A stretch of DNA of 34,698 nt from Deltaproteobacteria bacterium (lineage in GTDB: Bacteria > Desulfobacterota > Desulfobacteria > Desulfobacterales > SURF-15): contig DUZK01000012.1 in NCBI GenBank assembly GCA_013349495.1, positions 1 through 34,698 on the forward strand. Direction: 5' to 3'. The position numbers and the translations under genes are program-made. Below the pieces are notes generated by a model. It was not told the origin of the DNA. It worked only from the letters and a program-made list of their open reading frames with translations, and did not search any database. Below, in pieces: positions 24,888 to 33,257 of this stretch (position 1 is the first letter of the stretch; every line of letters begins with the position of its first letter).

Positions 24888-25358
24888 TTATGATAACGGT
24901 TCTGACACGAGAAAGGCATTTAGCCGTTCGGCGTGACGAATTTCTTCTGATATAATCCTATCCAACAGCTTTAAGGTCTCTTGATCGGTGACCGCTGAAC
25001 GGATCAGTTGATAGAAAAGAACCGTATCCTCTTCAAACTCCATCATGATTGTTATTAACCCTTCAATATTATCCAATTTGGAAAAATCTGTATCACCAAG
25101 AGAAAAACTCTGATCCCCCAGCATATCCTTGAGAAGGTTTTTCCCCATTTCCTCAAGGTGGCTCATATCCGTGCTCTCTTTAGGAGTCGGGCTCAATTGA
25201 GAAAACCACTCCGCGTGCTGTCTCTCTTCGTTTTCCATCCATTGAAGTAATGACACCAGTTCGGGCTCGGACACTTCTTTTTGAGCCGACCGAAGAAGTT
25301 TCTCGCCATTTTGTTCAATCTGTACCGCCAAATCAATGATTTCGTTTATTGAAAACAA
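24888..25358 (-). CDS. Ferritin-like (rubrerythrin-type) protein
   Basis: About 156 residues form two helix pairs with the ferritin-like di-iron pattern: EQNGEKLL in the first helix, ENEERQHAEWF (ExxH) in the second, MMEFEEDTVLFY in the third and ISEEIRHAERL (ExxH) in the fourth. No C-terminal rubredoxin domain is present. Such proteins act in peroxide detoxification or iron handling in anaerobes. I place the start at TTG 25358, because AGAAGGAGAG ends seven to nine bases ahead of it and it lies four bases after the amidohydrolase stop. The in-frame ATG at 25388 would overlap that gene and has no ribosome site. Translational coupling with the amidohydrolase is likely. Confidence 0.85.
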   Translation of the reverse strand: MFSINEIIDLAVQIEQNGEKLLRSAQKEVSEPELVSLLQWMENEERQHAEWFSQLSPTPKESTDMSHLEEMGKNLLKDMLGDQSFSLGDTDFSKLDNIEGLITIMMEFEEDTVLFYQLIRSAVTDQETLKLLDRIISEEIRHAERLNAFLVSEPLS

Positions 25359-25362
25359 GCGA

Positions 25363-26505
25363 TCATCTCTCCTTCTGCCACACGACACGGCCGTTTTGAA
25401 TCGTCTGTTTCAGAGCGATATGAACCGATCCCTTCAGCACCTCTTCTTCGGAATCCTGAAAACTGAAGTCTCCGGATTCCAATTCGAAAACGGCTATATC
25501 GGCAAAAGCCCCTTTCTTAAGGGTGCCGATCTCTTCGGTTTTACCCAAAAGGCGTGCAGGATTTGAAGTGACACAGGCAATAACCGTGTTAATATCCAGC
25601 CCCAGATTCAGGAACTTTGAGAGGGTATGTGCTAAATCTTTGACAAGACCGTCACGCCCTCCACGAGTCAGATCAGTTGAAATGGTATCCGGAAGAAAGT
25701 TCTGCGCAAATACCGCCCGGGCAACCTCAAAGCTTACATGAAACCGGCCGTGGCCGACATCAAAAATAATTCCGTTTTCCCGTGCATTGATAACGGCAGG
25801 GAAAATATCTCCGTCTTCATTCAAGATGCCGTTGGCCTTGCCGTGCAGGAAGTGGCTTACAATATCACCCGGCTCCAACAGTTCCAGGATTTGAGCCAGC
25901 GGCACCGGTGGATGCGTGACATGAACCATTACCGGTAACCCCCCGGCAAGTGCGGCTGCCTGTTTTGCCAGACGCAAGGGTTCGAGGCCGTTATCACCCA
26001 CGACTTCAGCTTGTTGGCGAACCTTTATGCCAAAGATAACGTCCCGGTTGGCTTTAGCCATATCGGCAGCCCGCTGTGGATCGTGCAATGTCAAATAAGT
26101 CGATTCGCCCACATCGATATCGGCCAAACCGATAGACGAGATATGCAGAAATGAAAAGATTCGAATCTCGGAAGGGTCAATGATATATTCTCTGAATCCG
26201 GGAAAAGTAGCTGCTCCTGCGCTTCCGCCATCCACAAGAGATGTCACGCCACTCGGGTAACAAGCCGCTTCCAGGTCTTTTCCCAAACCGAGATCTCCCA
26301 GGTAAAATGCATGAGCATGCATGTCGATGAATCCGGGCGCCACCACCAACCCTTCGGCATCTATTACCCGACTGGCTTCGGAAGGGTCAATGTTGGGAGC
26401 CACTTCTTCGATTCGGTTTCCTTTAACCGCCACATCCAGCACATCGTCCACCCCGGATGCAGGGTCGAGCACACGGCCATTTTTAACTACCAGGTCATAC
26501 GGCAT
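25363..26505 (-). CDS. Amidohydrolase/deacetylase family metallohydrolase
   Basis: The 380-residue protein is a dihydroorotase/N-acyl-amino-acid deacetylase-like member of the amidohydrolase superfamily. H63 and H65 lie in GFIDMHAHAF, K161 (GIKVR) is the likely carboxylated bridging lysine, and H195/H198 (MVHVTHPP) and H218/H221 (SHFLHGK) are further metal-site residues. The catalytic Asp is in ISTDLT. The N- and C-terminal strands (DLVVKNGRVLDP, LKKGAFADIAVFEL) form the small sandwich. Related enzymes hydrolyse cyclic amides or N-acyl amino acids; the substrate is not readable. It precedes the ferritin-like gene by four bases. It diverges from lexA across a 212-base gap. Confidence 0.9.
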   Translation of the reverse strand: MPYDLVVKNGRVLDPASGVDDVLDVAVKGNRIEEVAPNIDPSEASRVIDAEGLVVAPGFIDMHAHAFYLGDLGLGKDLEAACYPSGVTSLVDGGSAGAATFPGFREYIIDPSEIRIFSFLHISSIGLADIDVGESTYLTLHDPQRAADMAKANRDVIFGIKVRQQAEVVGDNGLEPLRLAKQAAALAGGLPVMVHVTHPPVPLAQILELLEPGDIVSHFLHGKANGILNEDGDIFPAVINARENGIIFDVGHGRFHVSFEVARAVFAQNFLPDTISTDLTRGGRDGLVKDLAHTLSKFLNLGLDINTVIACVTSNPARLLGKTEEIGTLKKGAFADIAVFELESGDFSFQDSEEEVLKGSVHIALKQTIQNGRVVWQKER

Positions 26506-26562
26506 AGTTCATCTCCATTTTATTTTATGGCAAAAGAATCAGTTCACAAGCACTAACTGTTA

Positions 26563-26605
26563 AAATCTCGAATAACAAGCACCAAATCACAAACAAATTT
26601 CAAAT
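26563..26605. repeat. A/C-rich intergenic repeat (CAAGCA-AAAT-ACAAA-AAAT-TCAAAT)
   Basis: The sequence AACAAGCACCAAATCACAAA and its continuation match, on the opposite strand, the stretch near 34425-34462. After small gaps the shared pattern is CAAGCA, AAAT, ACAAA, AAAT and TCAAAT in the same order. It lies in the gap between the amidohydrolase and lexA. Confidence 0.5.
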
Positions 26606-26662
26606 ATTTCCCGTCCTCGTATTGTTAATGTTATTTTATACTTAATTCACTTTAACTTTACA

Positions 26663-26713
26663 TTGACATTGACATTTCGATATTATATTTTAAAATCAAA
26701 ACCTGATAGGAGG
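26663..26713 (+). promoter_or_regulatory. Probable lexA promoter and ribosome site
   Basis: Two back-to-back TTGACA hexamers (26663-26668, 26669-26674) are followed by TATATT/TATTTT (26684-26691) at 15-17 bases from the first. AGGAGG (26708-26713) sits four bases before the lexA ATG. A TTCACTTTAA (26646-26655) just upstream of the -35 recurs in related form before imuB and dnaE2 and may be an operator. Confidence 0.55.
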
Positions 26714-26717
26714 ACCC

Positions 26718-27353
26718 ATGCGATCGGAATTAACCGCGAAACAGCAGCAGGTGCTGAATTATCTGGAGCACGCGATTCGTCACGCCGGAGTACCTCCGAG
26801 CCTGCGGCAGGCGGCCCTGGATTTAGGCGTAAGCCATGCTGCGGTGGCCCAAACCCTCAGAATGCTGGAAGAAAAAGGCTATGTGAAGCGGGAGGGCCGC
26901 TACAGCCGTACCATTTATCTGCTAAACCGGGCTCGCGAAACATCTGCTTTACAGCGCTGGCGTGAAGTCCCCATCATTGGACGTATAACAGCCGGGCTTC
27001 CCATGTATGCCCAAGAAGAATGGGATGGAAGCATTGTAATCGATGCCGATGTTTACCGGGGTCAAAACATCTTTGCCCTCCAGGTCAGAGGAGACTCCAT
27101 GAAGGATACCGGTATCCTGAACGGGGATCTGGCGATCTGCGAACCTCGTCAGTACGCCCGGAATGGAGAAATTATCGCAGCGCTTATCAGGGATGAAGAA
27201 GCCACGGTCAAACGGTTTTTTCTGCATAACGATCATATCGAACTGCGCCCGGAAAATACCGAATACTCCTCCGTGCGATACCCATTCAGCGAAGTATTGA
27301 TTCAGGGCAAAGTGATCGGCATTCAGCGGGGACCTGAAGGGTTCGACCGATAA
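26718..27353 (+). CDS. lexA: LexA repressor (SOS regulator, S24 autopeptidase)
   Basis: The 211-residue protein has the LexA winged helix (about 1-70: LTAKQQQVLNYL, SLRQAALDLGVSHAAVAQTL) and the peptidase domain. The self-cleavage bond is A92-G93 in ITAGLP, with catalytic S127 (RGDSMKD) and K165 (ATVKRFF). RecA-ssDNA would trigger cleavage and derepress SOS genes. The recognition helix (SHAAVAQTLRMLEEKG) differs from E. coli LexA, so a different operator is expected, as is known for LexA of other deltaproteobacteria. It stands directly before the ImuB/DnaE2 genes, an arrangement seen in LexA2-controlled mutagenesis cassettes, and it probably controls them and itself. Confidence 0.93.
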   Translation: MRSELTAKQQQVLNYLEHAIRHAGVPPSLRQAALDLGVSHAAVAQTLRMLEEKGYVKREGRYSRTIYLLNRARETSALQRWREVPIIGRITAGLPMYAQEEWDGSIVIDADVYRGQNIFALQVRGDSMKDTGILNGDLAICEPRQYARNGEIIAALIRDEEATVKRFFLHNDHIELRPENTEYSSVRYPFSEVLIQGKVIGIQRGPEGFDR

Positions 27354-27375
27354 TGCACTGAATCTGATGGATCAA

Positions 27376-27416
27376 CTGGCTGACAAGAGGATGCTGCATC
27401 CTCAGGGCCAAGCCAG
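27376..27416 (+). terminator. Two-tier hairpin after lexA
   Basis: CTGGCT (27376-27381) pairs with AGCCAG (27411-27416), and inside it GAGGATG (27387-27393) pairs with CATCCTC (27397-27403) around a three-base loop. No T-run follows, so termination would be non-classical; it may protect the lexA mRNA 3' end. Confidence 0.4.
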
Positions 27417-27448
27417 AAGCAGCCGGCTTTGCCGATAAATAGTTAATG

Positions 27449-27573
27449 AGTGCCTAAAGTGAACTAAAGTGAGCTAAAATTAAGGAATTCTGCCATTTAC
27501 ATATCAAAAAGACCGCGCGACAGCGTGTACCTAAACTTTAGGCACTTTAGATCACTTGAAACTTTAGTCACTG
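27449..27573. repeat. Inverted pair of short-period arrays (CTAAAGT word)
   Basis: The left arm (27449-27480) repeats AGTGCCTAA, AGTGAACTAA and AGTGAGCTAA. The right arm (27531-27573) repeats ACTTTAGGC, ACTTTAGATC and ACTTTAGTC, their reverse complements. The arms are about 50 bases apart and the right one ends just before imuB. The word is close to the motif shared by the lexA and dnaE2 upstream regions. Confidence 0.65.
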
Positions 27574-27589
27574 ATAACGCATAGTGGGC

Positions 27590-28771
27590 ATGGCGTTTAT
27601 GGAACGTTCAATCATCCATATCAATGTGGCCGATTTTGCCGTGGCCGTGGAACGGATGGTGGATTCCCGTTTAAAAACCCGCCCGGTGATCATCGCCCCA
27701 AAAGGCACGGCACGGGCGGTGGTTTATGACATGAGCGAGGAGGCATATCAGATCGGTGTCCGAAAAGGGATGGCGTTGAGAAAAGCCGCCCGTCTCTGCC
27801 GTGGTGTCAACATTCTTCCGCCGCACCCCGACCGGTATGAAGGGGCGATGCGCGCCCTGCTGAAGCAGGCGCTGCCCTATTCACCCTTGATCGAACCCGG
27901 GGACCGGGACGGACATCTGTTCGTGGATGTTACCGGCACCAACCGATTGTTCGGCCCGCCCATTGATATTGCCTGGCGGCTCCGGAAGCGGATCAAAACA
28001 GATCTGAGCTTCGATCCCACCTGGTCGGTTGCCTCGAACAAGCTGATCGCCAAGGTGGCTACCCGTTTGGTGAAACCCACCGGAGAGTACATTGTCGGAC
28101 AAGGAGAAGAAGAAAAGTTTTTGGCCCCTCTGCCGATCCGATTGATTCCCGGTATCGACCGGAATGATTTGCTCCAGTTCGAAGCGTTCAACCTGACCCG
28201 GGTTTACCAAGTCTCGGCATTGAGCCTTGAACACCTGCAGGTTCCTTTTGGAAACCGGGCGCCGTTTCTTTACGAAGCGGTTCGCGGAATCGACCCTTCT
28301 CCCGTACTGCCGGTGCGGCAGAAAAAACCGACGGTACTTTTGGATCACGATTTCGGGGATGATACCAACGATGTGGAGCTTTTGAACCGGGCCCTGTACG
28401 GCCTGGTGGAACGAGGCGGTAAAAACCTGCGGGACCAACGGCTAGCAGCCCGCAGTCTCTGCATTGTTCTCGACTATTCAGACGGCATCCGCCATGTGCG
28501 CCGTGCTGTGGCCCAACCGGCCACATCCAATGATTTAATGCTTTTTGAGGCGGCCCGGCAAACACTCATGCGGGCCTGGACGCGCCGGATCCGGATTCGG
28601 CACATAGGTTTGATCTTTGACAAACTGATATTTCCACCGGCTCAACTGGAGTTGTTCCCTGAAAACCGGAGAAAGACTGAAAAACGCACCGGCTTGATCC
28701 AGGCGGTGGATAAAATTCGGGACCGTTTCGGTAAAGACGCCATCCACATGGGACGGATGCTAGCCGCGTAG
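27590..28771 (+). CDS. imuB: ImuB-like Y-family polymerase homologue without catalytic acids
   Basis: About 393 residues follow the DinB/ImuB layout (IIHINVADFAVAVE, YDMSEEAYQIGVRKGM, FVDVTGTNRLFG, ATRLVKPTGEYIV, LIPGI). The polymerase carboxylates are lost: the first Asp of HIDMD is Asn (HINVA), and the SxDEAYLD box reads RDGHLFVD. It therefore cannot be an active DNA polymerase, as is true of ImuB in other bacteria. A textbook beta-clamp binding motif, QLELF, starts near residue 352 (DNA 28643). ImuB bridges the clamp and DnaE2 in SOS mutagenesis. Starts GTG 27584, ATG 27590 and ATG 27599 are all possible, none with a good ribosome site; family alignment favours 27590 or 27599. It overlaps the convergent UroD-like gene by 12 bases. 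Confidence 0.85.
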   Translation: MAFMERSIIHINVADFAVAVERMVDSRLKTRPVIIAPKGTARAVVYDMSEEAYQIGVRKGMALRKAARLCRGVNILPPHPDRYEGAMRALLKQALPYSPLIEPGDRDGHLFVDVTGTNRLFGPPIDIAWRLRKRIKTDLSFDPTWSVASNKLIAKVATRLVKPTGEYIVGQGEEEKFLAPLPIRLIPGIDRNDLLQFEAFNLTRVYQVSALSLEHLQVPFGNRAPFLYEAVRGIDPSPVLPVRQKKPTVLLDHDFGDDTNDVELLNRALYGLVERGGKNLRDQRLAARSLCIVLDYSDGIRHVRRAVAQPATSNDLMLFEAARQTLMRAWTRRIRIRHIGLIFDKLIFPPAQLELFPENRRKTEKRTGLIQAVDKIRDRFGKDAIHMGRMLAA

Positions 28772-29905
28772 ATAGGACGGCACATATTCCCGGGCGTGTT
28801 GGAACATGGCCAGAATGTTTTCAATCGGCACATCCGGCTGAATGTTGTGGACGGCTCCCACCACATATCCGCCCCCTTCCCCCATTTCCTCTACACACCG
28901 CTCAACTGCCTGTTTGACATCTTCAACGCTTCCCCGGGGAAGAATGTGCTGGGTATCGATACCGCCCCAGAACACCATGCGGTCACCGAATTGCCGCTTC
29001 AGTTCGACCGGATCCATGCCGGCGGCCGTCACCTGAATCGGGTGAATGGCATCGACTCCCATATCAATCATATCTTCCATGATACTGACCACGGATCCGC
29101 AGGTATGGTAGAGTATTTTTGCAGGCGTAAAATCGCGCACCAATCGGAAGTATTTCGTATGCCGGGGTTTTACATATTTCAAATAAGCATCATGACTGAT
29201 TTGAAGCCCGGTCTGAGCGCCGATATCATCTCCGGTAATCACCACATCCACCTCCCGGCCCACCGCTTTCAGGATACGCCGAACCATTTGAAGGGAAATT
29301 TCAAGAACCGCATCACAGATGGCGTCCAACACCTTTGCGTTCAGTGCGATGTCGCAATACCAGTCCTCAAACCCTCTAATATACTGGCTGACATGGATAA
29401 AGGGAGGGGGAAGTGCCAAAACGGCAGCGGCGTCTGTGTTTTCACGAATCCATTGGATACGCTCTTTGAGACCGTTTACGATGCCGGGATCATCCGGGTC
29501 CGGCCAGGGGTACTGATGCACATCGTCCAGGGTGACGGCTCCCGAAAGGGGCGATCCCTTCAGATCGTAATAATAACTGTGGGACGGTTTTATCCGTTCG
29601 ACATTCCAGAAATCGCGATAGCCATCCGGTTCCAGTTCCTGATCCGCCCCTTTGATGGGAGCGCCCAGAAAAACCCCTCGGGTATCGATATCGAGTGCCC
29701 GGAGAATCCTCTCCTCCACCCTGACCACCCGCATCATCCGATTGCAGAGCGCATCTTCGGCATCGATTCCGAAATGTTGTTTCAGTTTTGCGTATCCCTC
29801 AACCACGATGCTGCTGTCGACGGTGCCCCCCAGATCGATGGGAACGCTATCCGGTTGTTGGTGAGAAAGTGCAGCAAGCAATCGGTCCCTGTGCGTCATC
29901 ATCAT
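28760..29905 (-). CDS. Uroporphyrinogen decarboxylase-like (UroD/MtaA) family protein
   Basis: The 381-residue protein has the UroD/MtaA TIM-barrel pattern: MTHRDRLLAALSHQQPDSVP at the start, FIHVSQYIRGFEDWY, GDDIGAQTGLQIS, H267 and C269 in LYHTCGSV, MGVDAIHPIQ, and FWGGIDTQHILPRGS. The HxC pair is the zinc/methyl-transfer site of MtaA-type proteins, so transfer of a methyl group from a corrinoid or methylated substrate is more likely than haem synthesis. Many paralogues occur in anaerobic deltaproteobacteria. AGGAGG precedes a run of three ATGs (29905, 29902, 29899). It lies on the opposite strand between imuB and dnaE2 and so interrupts the mutagenesis genes. Confidence 0.87.
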   Translation of the reverse strand: MMMTHRDRLLAALSHQQPDSVPIDLGGTVDSSIVVEGYAKLKQHFGIDAEDALCNRMMRVVRVEERILRALDIDTRGVFLGAPIKGADQELEPDGYRDFWNVERIKPSHSYYYDLKGSPLSGAVTLDDVHQYPWPDPDDPGIVNGLKERIQWIRENTDAAAVLALPPPFIHVSQYIRGFEDWYCDIALNAKVLDAICDAVLEISLQMVRRILKAVGREVDVVITGDDIGAQTGLQISHDAYLKYVKPRHTKYFRLVRDFTPAKILYHTCGSVVSIMEDMIDMGVDAIHPIQVTAAGMDPVELKRQFGDRMVFWGGIDTQHILPRGSVEDVKQAVERCVEEMGEGGGYVVGAVHNIQPDVPIENILAMFQHAREYVPSYLRG

Positions 29906-29986
29906 CGCCTCCTATTCTAAGCAGATTCATATAAAGCGGTTCATAAATATATAGAAGAATTTTGAAAGAAGTCAACCGAGTTATGC

Positions 29987-30003
29987 AGTTCACTTTAGTA
30001 ACC
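29987..30003 (+). promoter_or_regulatory. Candidate LexA-type operator upstream of dnaE2
   Basis: AGTTCACTTTAGTAACC lies about 135 bases before the dnaE2 ATG. TTCACTTTA also occurs before lexA (26646-26655), and TCACTTTAG as reverse complement before imuB (27449-27480). A role as operator is inference from the shared position. Confidence 0.35.
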
Positions 30004-30042
30004 ATATATTCGATGCATGAAATATATCCTTAGACAACGTCA

Positions 30043-30115
30043 AGGTTTCGGGTGTCAGGTGTCAGGGAGGACCGCTACTTGAAAACCGAACCCTGACACC
30101 TGACACTTGAACACT
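30043..30115. repeat. Inverted pair of short-period arrays (GTCAGG word)
   Basis: The left arm (30043-30067) reads TTTCGGGTGTCAGGTGTCAG; the right arm (30086-30115) reads CCCTGACACCTGACACTTGA. The unit GGTGTCAG has a period of eight. The same sequence recurs at 34250-34279 and 34540-34572, so it is a dispersed repeat. It lies in the leader or promoter region of dnaE2. Confidence 0.7.
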
Positions 30116-30138
30116 AAACTCTTTTAAGAAAGCAAATT

Positions 30139-33100
30139 ATGATCCCTTTAACCGTTCGATCCCACTACTCCCTCATGTGGGGAACCGCGGACGTCAAGAC
30201 ACTCTGTAGAACCGCAAAGCGTCTCGGTTATCAGCGTCTCGCACTGACGGACACGGATAATCTCTACGGGCTGTGGCCCTTTCTCGCTGCCTGCCGCCGG
30301 GAGGGCATTACCCCCATTGTGGGGGCGGAAGTAACCGATCCGGTTCGAAGTGTTCGGGCCGTATGTCTAGTGGAAAACGAAACCGGGTATCGCAATCTCT
30401 GCCGATTGCTCACCCGTCGCCACACAGACAATACCTTCAACCTCAAGACCATCCTGCCCGCATTTGCGGAGGGGTTGAAAATACTTACCCAAAGTCCCGA
30501 TCTTCTAAAGTTTTGTTACGATGCCGGCTTATCCATTGCCGCCGCCATGCCCCGGAAACCCGCACCATCAACCCATCGTCTCTGCAGAACCGCCAAGCTT
30601 TTGGGAATTCCTTTGGTTGCAACTCCCGGCAGTTTCTTTCTTCATCCCGGCGATATCGCGGTACATCGACTGTTGCGCGCCATCGATCAAAACACGGTTC
30701 TCTCTCGACTGGCGGCCAAAACGGTCGCCCCGGCTGACGCTTATCTTGGGGCCCCCGCCGAATACGCCGATCGGTTTGTCGTTTGTCCTGAAGCATTAAA
30801 TGCCTCTCATACTTTCGCTGAATCCCTTACTTTCACCGGTCCGGATTTCGGTATCGTGCTCCCGCCATGGCGTAATGGAAATGGTCGAGTCGCCGCCGAG
30901 TGTCTCCGGCAAGCAGCTTATGATGGGGCAAAAGAGCGGTATGGGGAGGAGCTTCCGGAATCGGTGGTGGAGCGGTTGGAGCAGGAATTACGAATCATTA
31001 CGGATATGGGATTTGCTGCATACTTTCTCATCGTTTCCGATATCGTCAAACGAAGTCCGCGTACCTGCGGAAGAGGATCGGCTGTTGCTTCTCTTGTAGC
31101 CTATTCCATGAAAATCACCAATGTCTGTCCCGTCAAACACAATCTCTATTTCGAGCGGTTTTTAAATCCGGGGCGAACCGATCCTCCGGATATTGATGTA
31201 GACTTCGCATGGGATGAACGAAACGGGGTCTTGGAATCGGTTTTGACCCAATACGCCGGCCATGCCGCACTGGTGTCGAATCATGTCTGCTTTCAACCAC
31301 GCATGGCGGTCCGGGAGACAGCAAAGGTCTACGGCCTCACCGATGCGGAAATCGGTAAAGTCACTCGAAGACTGCCCTGGTACTGGCGGTTTGAAGAAAC
31401 TTCAGACCTGATAACGTGGTTTTCTCAACGGCCTGAAGCAAAAACTTTGGAATTTCCCCGCCCCTGGCCGGAACTGATGCAATATGCCCATCGCATCCTC
31501 GGCACTCCCCGATACTTATCCGTGCATCCGGGCGGCATCGTCATCACCCCGGATCCCATCGATACCTATGTGCCGGTTGAAAAGGCCCCCAAAGGCGTAC
31601 CGATAATTCAATGGGAAAAGGACGGTGCCGAAGAAGCCGGGTTGGTGAAAATCGATTTGCTGGGCAATCGGAGCCTCGGTGTTGTCCGGGATGCATTGAA
31701 AAACATGCGGAAGAACCATATCCCATTCGATGAGTCCCTATGGGAGCCGGAAGACGATTTTATCACTCAAAATGCCATCGCCCAGGGTCGGACCATGGGG
31801 TGTTTTTATATCGAAAGCCCGGCCATGCGATTGCTTCAGCAAAAATCAGGTGTGGGAGATTTCGAACACCTGGTCATCCACAGCAGCATCATTCGCCCGG
31901 CAGCCAACGATTTTATTCAGGAATATCTTCGCCGTCTCCACGGCGGCGAATGGGACCCCATTCATCCCCTGCTCACCGATGTGCTGGATGAAACATTCGG
32001 AATCATGGTCTATCAGGAAGACGTTTCCCGGGCTGCTGTATCCGTTGCCGGTTTTACCCATACTGAGGCAGATCGACTCCGCAAAATCCTATCGAAAAAA
32101 GACAGAGAATATCATCTTCAGGATTTCCATCAGAGGTTTATCGAAGGGGCCGGGGCAAAAGGTCTATCGGAGCAAAAGATTGCCGAAATTTGGAACATGA
32201 TGATGAGTTTCAACGGGTATTCCTTTTGCAAGCCTCACAGCGCTTCATATGCACGGGTCTCTTTCCAGGCGGCATATCTAAAAACTCACTTCCCCGCTGA
32301 ATTCATCGCTGCGGTGATCAGCAATCAGGGCGGTTTTTACAGTCCATTTGCCTATGTTTCAGAAGCCAAACGGATGGGGCTTGAGGTTCTGCCGCCGGAT
32401 ATTGAAAAGAGCGATATCCGGTGGACGGGAAACGGAAATTCCATCCGAGTGGGCCTACTGGCCGTTAAAGATCTGGGGGATGAAATCCGGAAAAGGATCG
32501 TCTCGCAACGTCGGCAGGCCCCATTCCAAAGTTTTCGGGATTTTCTCAACCGGATCCTTCCGGATGAACACGAGGCGAAAGCCCTGATTCATAGCGGAGC
32601 TTTGGATAGATTCGCACCCGACAACAGCCGGACCGGTCTTTTGTGGGAACTTGCCCGGTGGCGGCACACGAAATCCTCAAAAACCGTATCCAAAAATCTT
32701 TTCTCAACAGATCTCGCCGACACCATCCCGCTTCTTCCTCCTGAAACCGAGCGAAACCGTCTTCGGCGGGAGTTTGACGTGCTCGGCTTTCTGTGTGATC
32801 GCCATCCCATGGCATTATATCAGGAATTCGTCAGGCAGGCCCGGGCAGTGAAAGCCGTGGATCTTCCCCTCCTCATCGGGAAACAGATCCGTTTGGCGGC
32901 ATGGATCATCACCGGCAAAGTCGTGCATACCAAGCATGGGGAGTTGATGGAATTCCTGACATTTGAAGATGAAACCGGCATTGTGGAAACCACTTTTTTC
33001 CCTGATGCCTATCGCCGCTTCTGCCACATGATCGACCGGAACCGGCCGTACCTGCTGACGGGAAAAGTGGAGCAGAACTGGGGGGCAGTCACCCTGACGG

Positions 33101-33141
33101 TGGAAAAGGTGGAAAAAATCAGAGCCTCAATGTCAAGTTAA
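30139..33141 (+). CDS. dnaE2: Error-prone DNA polymerase DnaE2 (Pol III alpha family)
   Basis: The 1000-residue length fits DnaE2 and is shorter than replicative DnaE. The catalytic aspartates are present: D351 and D353 in PDIDVDF and D506 in KIDLLGN. The order is PHP-like domain (1-200), palm/thumb, fingers (FGIMVYQEDVSRAAV, NGYSFCKPHSASYA), HhH region (NRILPDEHEAKALIHSGALD) and C-terminal OB fold (IRLAAWIITGKVVHTKHGELM). PHP metal ligands are lost: the HxHS motif reads TVRS and the TDH motif reads TDT, so no PHP proofreading is expected. With ImuB it would perform SOS translesion synthesis under LexA. No clear ribosome site precedes ATG 30139. It diverges from the UroD-like gene. Confidence 0.92.
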   Translation: MIPLTVRSHYSLMWGTADVKTLCRTAKRLGYQRLALTDTDNLYGLWPFLAACRREGITPIVGAEVTDPVRSVRAVCLVENETGYRNLCRLLTRRHTDNTFNLKTILPAFAEGLKILTQSPDLLKFCYDAGLSIAAAMPRKPAPSTHRLCRTAKLLGIPLVATPGSFFLHPGDIAVHRLLRAIDQNTVLSRLAAKTVAPADAYLGAPAEYADRFVVCPEALNASHTFAESLTFTGPDFGIVLPPWRNGNGRVAAECLRQAAYDGAKERYGEELPESVVERLEQELRIITDMGFAAYFLIVSDIVKRSPRTCGRGSAVASLVAYSMKITNVCPVKHNLYFERFLNPGRTDPPDIDVDFAWDERNGVLESVLTQYAGHAALVSNHVCFQPRMAVRETAKVYGLTDAEIGKVTRRLPWYWRFEETSDLITWFSQRPEAKTLEFPRPWPELMQYAHRILGTPRYLSVHPGGIVITPDPIDTYVPVEKAPKGVPIIQWEKDGAEEAGLVKIDLLGNRSLGVVRDALKNMRKNHIPFDESLWEPEDDFITQNAIAQGRTMGCFYIESPAMRLLQQKSGVGDFEHLVIHSSIIRPAANDFIQEYLRRLHGGEWDPIHPLLTDVLDETFGIMVYQEDVSRAAVSVAGFTHTEADRLRKILSKKDREYHLQDFHQRFIEGAGAKGLSEQKIAEIWNMMMSFNGYSFCKPHSASYARVSFQAAYLKTHFPAEFIAAVISNQGGFYSPFAYVSEAKRMGLEVLPPDIEKSDIRWTGNGNSIRVGLLAVKDLGDEIRKRIVSQRRQAPFQSFRDFLNRILPDEHEAKALIHSGALDRFAPDNSRTGLLWELARWRHTKSSKTVSKNLFSTDLADTIPLLPPETERNRLRREFDVLGFLCDRHPMALYQEFVRQARAVKAVDLPLLIGKQIRLAAWIITGKVVHTKHGELMEFLTFEDETGIVETTFFPDAYRRFCHMIDRNRPYLLTGKVEQNWGAVTLTVEKVEKIRASMSS

Positions 33142-33257
33142 ATATCTTTTTTCAATTCAGATGCTCTGCTAAACAGTAAAGAGGGGGTATCAAATTTTTC
33201 TGTTGTATTTTCTTGTTTCGTTACCTACAAACCGATCATATATGGTATATGGGACGC

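Noticed and set aside
28796-29920. A 374-residue plus-strand frame covering the UroD-like gene
   Set aside because: The minus-strand frame has clear UroD/MtaA motifs and a good ribosome site. The plus-strand frame has no family pattern and is an antisense shadow.
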